Below, in pieces: positions 38,911-47,900 of a stretch of DNA of 64,000 nt. The stretch covers positions 15,037,808 through 15,101,807 of the forward strand of contig OX453280.1 in NCBI GenBank assembly GCA_949710005.1, written 5' to 3'. A program made the position numbers and the translations under genes. This DNA comes from Ricordea florida. Its lineage: Eukaryota > Cnidaria > Anthozoa > Corallimorpharia > Ricordeidae. The stretch's first letter is position 1. Each line of letters begins with the position of its first letter. The notes under the pieces are model-generated. The model was not told the DNA's origin. It worked only from the letters and a program-made list of their open reading frames with translations, and did not search any database.

Positions 38911-39314
38911 TATAGCCACTTGCTCGTAACGTATCTCAAGGCCAACATCCCACCAGAAACATAAGCCATTTCTCCCATTCTTTGATCTGAATTAGGTCTA
39001 TAGTAGTCGGATAACTTGGGCGGATTACCCATTTCATTATACAATTTTAGCGCTTCATCAGTCTTTGATATGTTCTCAGAGGCCTGATTCGCATCACCCT
39101 TCCTCCTGTTCATAAAGTCAATATAAGCCAAGCGCTTCTCTTGGTAAGAAGCATAGTCTTTCTGGTACTTTTCCATTGCTTTGTCATGCCTCTCCCTTTC
39201 GAGTTGGAGATCAGCGGATGATGACCCACTAAGGGCCTTTGCTATATAATTCCCACCAATGAAGGCTGTTGCATTGAGGACTGCTCCTCCAAGCATGATC
39301 GCTATACTAGCCAT
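38910..39314 (-). CDS. Polinton small membrane/coiled-coil protein (134 aa)
   Basis: ATG at 39,314. A hydrophobic N-terminus (MASIAIMLGGAVLNATAFIG) is followed by a charged helix (LQLERERHDKAMEKYQKDYA, KRLAYIDFMNRRKG), a conserved-looking NPPKLSDYYRPNSDQR motif and a C-terminal hydrophobic stretch (YVSGGMLALRYV). It overlaps the Rpb6-like gene by a few bases, so the two are probably expressed together. No known function. Confidence 0.6.
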   Translation of the reverse strand: MASIAIMLGGAVLNATAFIGGNYIAKALSGSSSADLQLERERHDKAMEKYQKDYASYQEKRLAYIDFMNRRKGDANQASENISKTDEALKLYNEMGNPPKLSDYYRPNSDQRMGEMAYVSGGMLALRYVTSKWL

Positions 39315-39338
39315 TTTTTTGTTGATATTTATTAGTTT

Positions 39339-39463
39339 TCATACTCTTAAACAATTTTTGAAAAATCCATCTTCTATAGGTGAACTATTGGAGGGATCAT
39401 TGCTATGCTCTTTTTTTTTCTAAGATATTTAGCACATTTTAATAATGATTTGTATTCTTCCAT
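39339..39463 (-). pseudogene. Tiny Polinton gene with frameshift in an A-run
   Basis: An ATG at 39,463, just after the stop of the upstream gene, opens MEEYKSLLKCAKYLRKKK. At a run of nine A (about 39,410-39,418) the frame is lost. The next frame continues with EHSNDPSNSSPIEDGFFKNC to a stop at 39,339, giving a gene of about 40 codons with a slip in the homopolymer. Programmed frameshifting or an assembly error are alternatives. Confidence 0.4.
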
Positions 39464-39465
39464 TA

Positions 39466-39780
39466 TCACACAGTTTCTGGTAATAGTTTTTGATCTTCTA
39501 AGCATTTTTTGATATGAATTATAAACTCACATAACGTTATAGTATTATTATTATAGTTATATTTAAAAAATAGAAATATTTCATCAAGAAAATCCTTAAG
39601 AACTATTTTAATATAATCCAAACGTTCCTTTTGTTCTTTTTCTAATTTCAAATACAGCCTATCTATGTTTTCATCAAAATATTCTTTACAATATTTATCC
39701 ACAGTAGCTTTTTCAATAACTTCTTGGTTGGCCATGCTTATGTAACTATTATTACCAACCTTTAAATCGTCTATCATCAT
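39466..39780 (-). CDS. Small Polinton protein with LEDQK motif (104 aa)
   Basis: ATG near 39,780, directly abutting the stop of the upstream gene. Helical, charged, no membrane segment. The C-terminus, KCLEDQKLLPETV, matches the C-terminus of that upstream 71-aa protein (YLEDQKILPQ), so the two share a motif or descend from a duplication. Function unknown. Confidence 0.5.
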   Translation of the reverse strand: MMIDDLKVGNNSYISMANQEVIEKATVDKYCKEYFDENIDRLYLKLEKEQKERLDYIKIVLKDFLDEIFLFFKYNYNNNTITLCEFIIHIKKCLEDQKLLPETV

Positions 39781-39996
39781 TTACTGTGGCAGTATCTTCT
39801 GATCCTCTAAGTAGTCCTTAAGATAAATGCTTGAACTTAATACGCCTACCAATTTGCCATAATTCATAATACTGGATGATGGATCAGCAGTGAGTGTCTC
39901 TCTAAGAGTCTTTTTACCAATATAGCCCATAAGTGCAGACAGACTAATTAGCACTGCAGCTGTAGTAATTGTCTTTACGAGCTTGTTCTCAGCCAT
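39781..39996 (-). CDS. Small Polinton membrane protein (71 aa)
   Basis: ATG at 39,996. One hydrophobic helix near the N-terminus (TITTAAVLISLSALMGYIG), then a second weakly hydrophobic part and the C-terminal motif YLEDQKILPQ. The stop abuts the next gene without spacing, so the two are probably transcribed together. Confidence 0.5.
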   Translation of the reverse strand: MAENKLVKTITTAAVLISLSALMGYIGKKTLRETLTADPSSSIMNYGKLVGVLSSSIYLKDYLEDQKILPQ

Positions 39997-40003
39997 TTAT
40001 GGA

Positions 40004-40372
40004 TTACATCCACTCTTCTTTTAAATTATTTTCTTCTTTGGGTGGTTGACTTGCACTATTATCCATGATTTTGGGTGGAGGGGGATTGAAATTGTGAACT
40101 GGTACATGCAAATCAGGTATTCTATCCCTATAGGTTATGAATATGGCATAGGCAGCGAGTCCAATGGATCCAATTGTTAGCACATTCTGGAATGATGGAC
40201 TTGGTAGCCAGTCATCTTTTTTATTTGACTTGGCCTCATGCTCGCGCTTATAAGCCATAGCCTCATTTCTTTCAGCCTGTATCTTCTTACCAGCCTTTAC
40301 TTTCTAGGGGTTTTTGACCTTTATTTTAACATCAGGTTCTTTAGTGATTTGCTCAGTGTTTTCTTCAGACAT
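40004..40372 (-). pseudogene. Small Polinton membrane protein with premature stop
   Basis: The ATG at 40,372 starts MSEENTEQITKEPDVKIKVK; a TAG at 40,304-40,306 interrupts the frame. The same frame then continues through a Lys-rich stretch (KVKAGKKIQAERNEA) and a membrane segment (VLTIGSIGLAAYAIFITY) to a Pro-rich C-terminus. A later ATG (40,258) could still give 84 residues. The Lys-rich region followed by one membrane helix recalls core or membrane-linked virion proteins; this is inference. Confidence 0.5.
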
Positions 40373-40451
40373 GTTATAAATTGACACTATTCTAACCTTT
40401 AAGTCTCCTAGTAAGTGGCATACTAGGAAACTAATAAGTATCGAATTATAA

Positions 40452-40769
40452 CTAATAAACATCATCTAACGATTTAGCATCTCTTGTATCATAGTACTCA
40501 CACCAATCCCACAAACGATTCAAACGATCCTCATCCAATGTAATTTCTATTAACTCTTTATGTATAATATTACGCATGTAGAACTCGTGGTAGCGTCTGT
40601 AAGCGTCTATTAGAAAAGCCCCATCACCACCATCATCATCTGGCTCATCATCAATAGGATTGTTAAGATCCTTATAATCAGGCTCATCATCATCTGGCTC
40701 ATCCCACTCAACTCCTTCCAAATTATTGTAGTTAGTAACTGGCTTCAACATATCTCTCTCTGATTGCAT
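40452..40769 (-). CDS. Acidic Polinton protein (105 aa)
   Basis: ATG at 40,769. Very acidic first half (WDEPDDDEPDYKDLN, DDEPDDDGGDG), then a helical part with RRYHEFYMRN and LNRLWDWCEYYD. No membrane segment. A TTTAAA word lies about 30 bases upstream of the start. Function not recognised. Confidence 0.5.
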   Translation of the reverse strand: MQSERDMLKPVTNYNNLEGVEWDEPDDDEPDYKDLNNPIDDEPDDDGGDGAFLIDAYRRYHEFYMRNIIHKELIEITLDEDRLNRLWDWCEYYDTRDAKSLDDVY

Positions 40770-40814
40770 ATACTGATTACTATAACAGGCCTGGTCATTT
40801 TTAAATTTTTACTA

Positions 40815-41217
40815 TCAACGAACAGTGTCCACACCAGTTTGATCTGTAATAATGGGCTCAGCAGGTTCTCTGATTTTGAAATGCTTAGCAATGTGAATAA
40901 CTCCTGTTAGTAATGCAGTAAGTCTACCACCTCTTAGTACTAGTAATCCAGATAATTCTGATATCTCTTTCCTAATTAACTGATCATTCTTCCAGTCACT
41001 TACTAGAGTCTGGTGATAGTACAAAGAATCGTTTATCACCCTTTGCAAAGTCTCTGTAAGTCTTGTTATGGGCATATGTTGGGCAAATCAAGACAATATA
41101 ATCGAATGCTTCTCTATAATGCCCTCGAAGCTGTTCCACCAGGTATTGGGTCTTTCCACAATTAGTGGGGCCAGTTATGATACAATTGAATGGGATCTTA
41201 TGTCTAAGTTCATTCAC
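40815..41217 (-). pseudogene. FtsK/HerA-type genome-packaging ATPase, truncated
   Basis: The frame from 41,217 has HKIPFNCIITGPTNCGKTQY, where GPTNCGKT is the Walker A P-loop of Polinton packaging ATPases, followed by FDYIVLICPTYAHNKTYRDF. It stops after only about 73 residues, versus roughly 220-270 in the family. No Walker B or later motif is seen. A second frame (41,075 to 40,815) overlaps it and ends SGLLVLRGGRLTALLTGVIH, which I cannot align to the ATPase; it may be what follows an internal deletion plus frameshift. The start may be a GTG or an unseen upstream ATG. The gene lies just downstream of the major capsid gene, its usual neighbour. Confidence 0.65.
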
Positions 41218-41291
41218 CCTTAGTCAATACACTAACTCTTTTATATTAATGTTTCTTCTCAGGACAAGGTGAGAAGAAAACATCTGATAGC

Positions 41292-42527
41292 CTAATATAA
41301 TATCTCTTTTAGATCAGAATTAATAATGTCCATGAGGGCGTCAGCAACCACGAACATGTAGCAGGTAAGAACACTGCCTCCGGTCGTCTCCCTTTTAATC
41401 TCTAGATTTACACCATCACGAGTAGTAATGATCTTCAAACCGTTTCCATGAACATTATTATCTGGGTAACTCCTCATGTCGATCCACAAAGCAAACTTAT
41501 TCGTATAGAAATCAGCCTCATTGATGGAATCACTGACACCAACTCGTTTAATTATGGACTGCCATAAATCAGTGGGTATCATGCCTTTCAAATAAAGTCG
41601 GTTCGGCACTCCATCTATGTTAATCTCAACCGATGTGATCTTTGGGTTTGCAAACATCTCAGAATCCCTAGCACCCGCTGCATAAGTAGCCGTGAAAATA
41701 CATAGTATCCCAGTCATGGATCTCCTAGGCACGTTAATATGCTCATGAATCACACTATCATTAGCCTCAGAGATTTGAAACGTTTTGTGAAGAAGTATCT
41801 TCTCATACGTGAACCCCCTTCCAGCTTGATATGATGCAATAGCTTGATTGGCCAATTGATTACTTGATATGCATTGATACTCCAGTTCCATTTTTTTAAA
41901 TTCATAATCAGGTGGTGTTTCGATGTTTGAGTAAGCGACGACATCAGAAACTGGAGCTAGAATTATTTCAAATGTGAGTGGATGTGATAAGGCTCTTGGA
42001 TAGAAGAGTCCATGATCTTTCAGTATTGTATGGTCCAATGGTATCGCGTACCTGGTTTTATGGATCGCAGCTAGAATATTATCCTTTGCATTTGAAGTAA
42101 CTTTGTCCCCGGCATTGGTTCTAATTTTCCTCACATTCTCAGATGATATACCCTGTCTCAATCTGTTATTACGATCGGTCTCTGGTAAAAACAAATCGTG
42201 ATAAGTCTTGAATAAATCAAACCTATTAATGTCCTCTATGATTTCACCCCCGAATAGAACCCTGTGTCGTGAAACGAGGTTCCTTCCCAAGTTATTAACA
42301 AGGGTGTTGTTCTTGTGACCTTTTACACTAATATCGAAAGTGATGTAAACGCTGCCAGGCACAATCACCATATTATTCTTCAGTTGTGGTATGTCAATGA
42401 ATAATGTCTCACCAGGATTTGCTGATGAGGGATTTAACGTGATCCGATTTAATGACGCCCCTGCCTTCAAACCTTTACGAATCCTGGGAACACGAGTGGG
42501 ATCAAGAATATCTGGTACAGCAGTCAT
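41292..42527 (-). CDS. Polinton major capsid protein (double jelly-roll type, 411 aa)
   Basis: ATG at 42,527, preceded by ATTTAAA. The N-terminus (RVPRIRKGLKAGASLNRITL) is followed by ETLFIDIPQLKNNMVIVPGS and VYITFDISVKG, then LVSRHRVLFGGEIIEDINRF-DLFKTYHDLFL. The second half has LYPKAL-type and barrel-strand patterns (FYPRALSHPLTFEIILAPVS; FALWIDMRSYPDNNVHGNGL). This is the major capsid protein of cnidarian Polintons/adinto-like viruses as I know it, which forms the icosahedral shell. Length is in the range of related capsid proteins and the frame is intact. Divergent from the integrase, 27 bases away, so the two probably share a promoter region. Confidence 0.78.
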   Translation of the reverse strand: MTAVPDILDPTRVPRIRKGLKAGASLNRITLNPSSANPGETLFIDIPQLKNNMVIVPGSVYITFDISVKGHKNNTLVNNLGRNLVSRHRVLFGGEIIEDINRFDLFKTYHDLFLPETDRNNRLRQGISSENVRKIRTNAGDKVTSNAKDNILAAIHKTRYAIPLDHTILKDHGLFYPRALSHPLTFEIILAPVSDVVAYSNIETPPDYEFKKMELEYQCISSNQLANQAIASYQAGRGFTYEKILLHKTFQISEANDSVIHEHINVPRRSMTGILCIFTATYAAGARDSEMFANPKITSVEINIDGVPNRLYLKGMIPTDLWQSIIKRVGVSDSINEADFYTNKFALWIDMRSYPDNNVHGNGLKIITTRDGVNLEIKRETTGGSVLTCYMFVVADALMDIINSDLKEILY

Positions 42528-42554
42528 TTTAAATGCTCGTATTCTCGTTTATAA

Positions 42555-43523
42555 ATGAGTGATTCGGATGTTTTAAGTCAGTTTTACTACTCCGCTGATG
42601 GATACTGGAAAGGATACTCAGCCATACCCAAATTGGCCAAAGCAGCCAAAGTCAGTGAAAAGATTGCCAAAGAGTGGTTGGAGAAGCAAGCCTTATGGCA
42701 AATATATCTCCCAGCCCCTAAGTATATACCCAGGCCGCATTGGAGTGTAGATGAGCCCAATCATATTCATCAGGCGGACTTGTTGTTTCTTCCTCACGAT
42801 ACAATTAGAGGAAGAACATATCGCTATGCGCTAGTCGGGATTGATATTGCTTCCAGGTACAAGGATGCTGAAGCATTGACTTCAAAGGATAGTAGGGAAG
42901 TCGCAAATGCCTTTGATAGGATTTATTCCCGTAAGTTGAAATGGCCACAGACATTAATGGTGGATCCTGGCACAGAATTCAAGGGTGATGTGACAAGTTT
43001 GATGAATAAGCATCAAGTGACAATCCAGCGGAGTTAAGCTGGTAATCATCGAGCTCAGGCTTTTGTTGAGAGAGCCAATAGGACTCTTGGTGAGAAATTA
43101 TTCAGCCATCAATACGCTCAAGAGATGGTTAGTGGTAACCGATCCACAGTTTGGGTGAAAACTCTAAATAGTGAGCCAACACGTATCACTGGTAAAGAGC
43201 CTGAGGAAGCTTTGAAAATGGAGTCAATTGATATTAAAACGCCAGAGTATAAGAGACCTGTGGGATTGGATGAGAAGAGACTACCTCCAGACGTTGAAGT
43301 CAGGTATCTGTATGCCCCTGGTGAAGATGAAGGTGGAGACAAACGAAGGGCTACTGATCCCATATGGAGCCTTGAAGTCTATGATTTAGCGCGAACTATA
43401 GTTGAACCTGGTCAACCAGTCCTATACTATTTGGATGGAGGTCCAAAACGAGGATTCGTTCGTGAGCAACTTCAGTTTGTGCCTCAGGATACCGAATTAC
43501 CACCTGATAGTGTTCTGAAGTGA
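42555..43523 (+). pseudogene. Retroviral-type integrase of Polinton 2, one nonsense codon
   Basis: ATG at 42,555. One frame runs to 43,523 and is interrupted by a single TAA at 43,035-43,037. An N-terminal zinc-finger-like or helical part is followed by the RNase H-fold core: the first Asp in HIHQADLLFLPHD, the second Asp in LMVDPGTEFKGD, and the Glu in HRAQAFVERANRTL just after the stop. The C-terminus has a chromodomain/SH3-like basic part (GPKRGFVREQLQFVP). Integrase inserts element DNA with 6-bp duplications. The 3' end overlaps the polB stop region of the opposite strand by about 40 bases. With the stop, the second half cannot be made from the first start, so the copy is probably inactive. 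Confidence 0.82.
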
Positions 43524-44643
43524 CCATGTGCATAAGTATGTACCCCATCCTCCATTATTACACGTTTATCGTCCTCGCGTGATAATGCAATCTTATTAAC
43601 TGTTTCAGTGTAGATATCATGCTTATGGCTCCTTATGGTATTCATCTTCCCTCTCTGGGATTGGCCACTGAAAAGGCAAGTCTTGTAATCCTCAAAACTT
43701 ATACTCTTACTCACAACTACCTTATTCACACCCTTACACTTCTTCACTTCAGTCCGCTTATCCGTTTTGAAGGCGTAAAGCTTAGCCCTTAGACCGACAA
43801 ATTCAGTAATCTGTTCACCACCAGCTTCATCTTTGAACATCCCTCCAACTTTCTTGTTCACTCCGGTTTCAATTCCAGATGGATGATCTTTGGGATAGTT
43901 GCTGGTATCGAACTTGTCCCTCACATCGGGGCTTATGTCCTTGTAGAAGTCCTCAGTCTCCATCTCATATGCAAGAGAGTCTGTATCTGTGAACAGCAAC
44001 TTGGCTTTCTCCCCATACTTAGGCTTTATGTAATTGTAATGGAACTCGTACATGGTAATCTTGCTTAGATCCAGCACGGATAAGCCTAAATAGATGGGTT
44101 TATCAAACTGCAGTTTGGTTTTCTTCATGTGGAAGGCAGCTAGGTTCTCGCAAAATATATTCCTGTGCTGGAAGTTAGGTTTAACAATCAGTTTGCGGGC
44201 TTGCTTCTCATTGGTCACCAATTGAATGTCCACCCGCTTTCTCAGATTCTCCATAGTCTTTCCAAATACAGAGTTATTCATCAGTTTGAAGAAATCCTTC
44301 TCAAAGTCATTCTCCGCTTTAGCCCTCAGACTGGTGTTCAAGTCAATGTAAGTCTTTAGCCACGCTGACTCTTTGAATGTTATCCCTCTGTGTACTTTGG
44401 TTAGTTTCAATCCCAGAGATATGTAGTGCTTGAGTGCTTCGTGATGAACCACATACTTTGTCTTGTCTCTGAGATTTGGAATTAGCTTCTCTACCCCATT
44501 TACATCCATACTCTCTGGGGCTAATGGATAATCATTATGTAAATCATGTAACTCATGTGGATACTCCAAATCAACCTCCAATATACATGGATTCTCCCTC
44601 CAGTTTAATAACTGCTGATCATCCATCCACTCAAAACCATGAG
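43484..44643 (-). pseudogene. Polinton 2 polB, segment 4 (palm and thumb, C-terminus)
   Basis: Minus frame from the edge of the Gypsy-2 LTR to 43,484. Motifs: FFKLMNNSVFGKTMEN (motif B, K-x3-NS-x-YG type), AKLLFTDTDSLAYEMET (motif C, catalytic DTDS), then GVNKKVGGMFKDEAG and FVGLRAKLYAFKTD. This is the C-terminal half of a protein-primed family B DNA polymerase. The first eight residues of the apparent ORF come from the Gypsy LTR. Otherwise undamaged. Confidence 0.88.
44639..44643 (+). repeat. Target-site duplication ATGAG (left of Gypsy-2)
   Basis: ATGAG at 44,639-44,643 equals 49,153-49,157 on the other side of the Gypsy element. Confidence 0.9.
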
Positions 44644-44802
44644 TGTAGTGTTCACGATGAAACACAGACTCGATGCAAACAGATTAAACACAACACTTTA
44701 ATAGCACCTCCAGAACGTAGCCGCCATCTCTAATAATCTACTCGTCATGTAGACTTACACCAAACATACTACATCATGTAGACTTACACCAAATATACTA
44801 CA
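44644..44802 (-). repeat. 3' LTR of Gypsy-2
   Basis: 159 bp, identical to the other LTR. Contains an internal direct repeat (CATGTAGACTTACACCAAA twice). Confidence 0.93.
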
Positions 44803-44936
44803 TCCCTTCCTTTTTCCGGAATAGCAAAACACAACCATTCCAACACTTAACAACGAATTATAGTTCTAACAAAGTTCATTTTTTTTTTGAACAAGTCATC
44901 AGATCAAGTCAAACTGAAGTTCAATGTCATAAAAGT

Positions 44937-47900
44937 TTATCCCATAACATAGTCATCAAATCTCTTCGGTGTGCATCTCGTGCGCACTGGCCGGGGAGAC
45001 CTCAAGGTAGGAACGTCCTCCAACATCTGCTTGGACTCATCCTTTTGGCTCTGTTCCATATCTGCCTGGTCAACTGCGACCTGCCTACCATCCTCCTCCT
45101 CCTGGGATGTCGACACCTCCTCTGGTAATTGTTCTGCATTGGCTCTTTCATGATAAGGTTTCACATGAGTGGTGTTTCTTTTATATTGGACTCCATCAGG
45201 TGACTCAACCAGAACACTGTTGCCGCACTTGTCAACCACTTCATATGGCTGACTCGCAAACTGGGTGGTCCACTTGTTGACGCGCTGCTGCTTGAAAAGA
45301 ACTTTGTCGCCTTTCGTTAAGGTACTTTCTTCCGCATTACGTCTTCTGTCTGCATAATCCTTCATTTTTGCCTTTCTGTCTTTATCACGATCCCTTACTT
45401 CTTCATCCAACTTGACAGCTTCCTGCAGTTCTGGAAGTTTGGTGCGTAATTTCCGTCGGAATAGCAGCTCTGATGGGCATACACCTGTGCTTGGATGTGG
45501 TGTATTACGATATGCAACTAAATACGTTTGCACAGCTGTTTTCCAATCCTGTCCTTCCACTTGAGCTATTTGCATTCTCTTCAGCAATGATCTGTTCTGG
45601 CGTTCAATTTCGCCATTAGCCTGTGGCCACAACGGCGTGGTCTTTCTGTGCTCAATGCCATTGTTCCTTAAGAATGTTTCAAACATGTCTGCAACAAAAT
45701 GAGGGCCATTGTCACTTGTAACTGTACATGGTAATCCATGAGTTGCAAACATCTTCTCTAAGCCACTGATTGCCACTTCGGCCGTGTTCCTCTTTGAAAT
45801 GCTGACTTCCACATATCTACTGTAATAGTCCGTCACTGCAAAAATGTAATCCCCTGATGGCAGTGGACCCATGAAATCAATTGCAATGTCCTGCCATGGT
45901 CCTTTTGGCAGTTCAGTCATTTGCAAAGGCTCAGGATTGTTTGGCCTACTTACAACTTGACAACCATGACATGTTTTACAGAACTTTTCGGCTTCCTTAT
46001 CGATGCCGGGCCACCAAACTTTCGTTCGTAATCTTTGTTTCATTTTAACCATTCCTTGGTGGCCCTCGTGGCCTAACTCAATGACTCTTGCTCGGAGCTT
46101 CCGCGGAATTACAATTCTCGTTCCCCTTAGGACAGTCTTTCCAATGACACAAAGCTCTTCTCGGATTGGCTTGTAACTTGCACAACTGGGGTTCTCCCAA
46201 TTTCCTGTCTCGATGCACTGTCGCAGATTCACCAACTCTTCGTCTGCTGCGGACTCTTCCTCTACTTCTTTACCAGTCATAGCTTGGGGCACAGCTGTTC
46301 TGGCTACAAATCTAACATATTCTTCGGCCACATTCCGTGATTGTGCTTCATTGCTCGTCGTAAGGCGTGATAATGAATCTGCGATGTTCATTTGACCCGG
46401 CAAATACTTCACTGAATAGGAGTAAGGGTGGAGCCTAAGAACCCATCGTTCAATTCTTGCCGAAGGTTTGGAACGAGCAGAGTAGATGAATTCAAGAGGT
46501 TTGTGATCAGTCCACAGTTCAAATGTCGTGTCATAAAGATAAATATGGAACTTCTCACAAGCCCACACGATTGCTAAGGCCTCCCTTTCAGTTTGTGAAT
46601 ATCGTCGTTCAACTGCAGATAGTCCCCTGCTAGCGTAGCAGATTACACGATTCTCCCCGTTGTGTTCTTGAACCAAGATTGCACCCAATCCAACAGGACT
46701 TGCATCAGTAATAATCTTCGTCTTGGCATTGCGATCGAAGTATCCCAGAGTCTCTGCCTGGGCCATCCTCTGTTTCAGTGCTGTGAATGCCGCGTGCTGT
46801 TCAGGACCAAAAACGAATGGTTCTTCTTTCTTTGTTAGCCTCCTTAGTGGTTCTGCGACAGTGGCAAGGTCTGGTATGAATCTGCCATTGAAATTCACCA
46901 GGCCTAAGAAGCTTTTAACTTCAGACGCATTCCGGGGTTCACGGGTTTCTGTGACTGCTTTAACTTTATCTTCTGTTGGACCAATGCCCCTCTGCGACAG
47001 AACTAAACCCATGAATGTAAGCTTTGGCATGTGAAACACACACTTCTCCTTGTTGAGGGTAAGCCCTTTTTCTTCCAACTTGACTAGCACTTGCTCCAAT
47101 CGCCTGTCATGCTCATCTGTGTCAGAGCCAAAAATGATGATGTCATCTGAAATGTTTGCTGTCCCCATACAATCATGCAACACTTGCTGAATCACTTGCT
47201 GGTATTTTTCTGGTGCAGAAGAAATCCCAAACATTAACCGTTTGTATCTGAATAGACCTTTGTGGGTTGCAAACGTAGTAATGCCACGGGATTCAGTGCT
47301 GAGCTCAATTTGGTGATAGCCCCATTTCAGGTCAAGTTTGCTGAAGACACTTCCTTCTTGCATATCGTTCAGCACTTCGTCAATTGTGGGAATTGGATGT
47401 CTTTCCCGAATGATCGCTTTATTGGCACACCTCGTATCTACACATAATCGTACTTCACCATTTGGCTTTGGCACCACAACAACAGGGTTCACCCATGGCG
47501 TTGGACCATCCACTCTCTCAATGATGTCTTCATGCAACAGTTCATCAAGTTTCTTCTCAATTTTCTCTCTCAAGCTGAATGCCGGACGTCGTAATGGCTG
47601 GGCTACTGGCTGAACTTTGGTATCAATGTGCAATTTAAGTTGATAGTCTTTCAACTTTCCGATTCCTTCGAACACAGCCTTGTGTTTCGCAATGAGTTCA
47701 TTACGGTCAACTACACTGTTCACTGAAATTCCTGGAACTTGCAGCTTGAGGACTCCTAGCTTCATAGCTGATTCTCTACCAAGGAGTGGTTCTCCTCGGC
47801 CTTGTATGACTGTGAACTCTGCTGATACACACTTGTTTGCTAAACTGAGATCGGCTGTAAATGTTCCAATAACTTGCAGTGGGCTTGTTGCTCCATAGGC

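Noticed and set aside
40815-41075. Separate 86-aa gene downstream of the ATPase
   Set aside because: Its first 24 residues are the ATPase DNA read in another frame; only the later part may be a real remnant, so it was kept within the broken ATPase.
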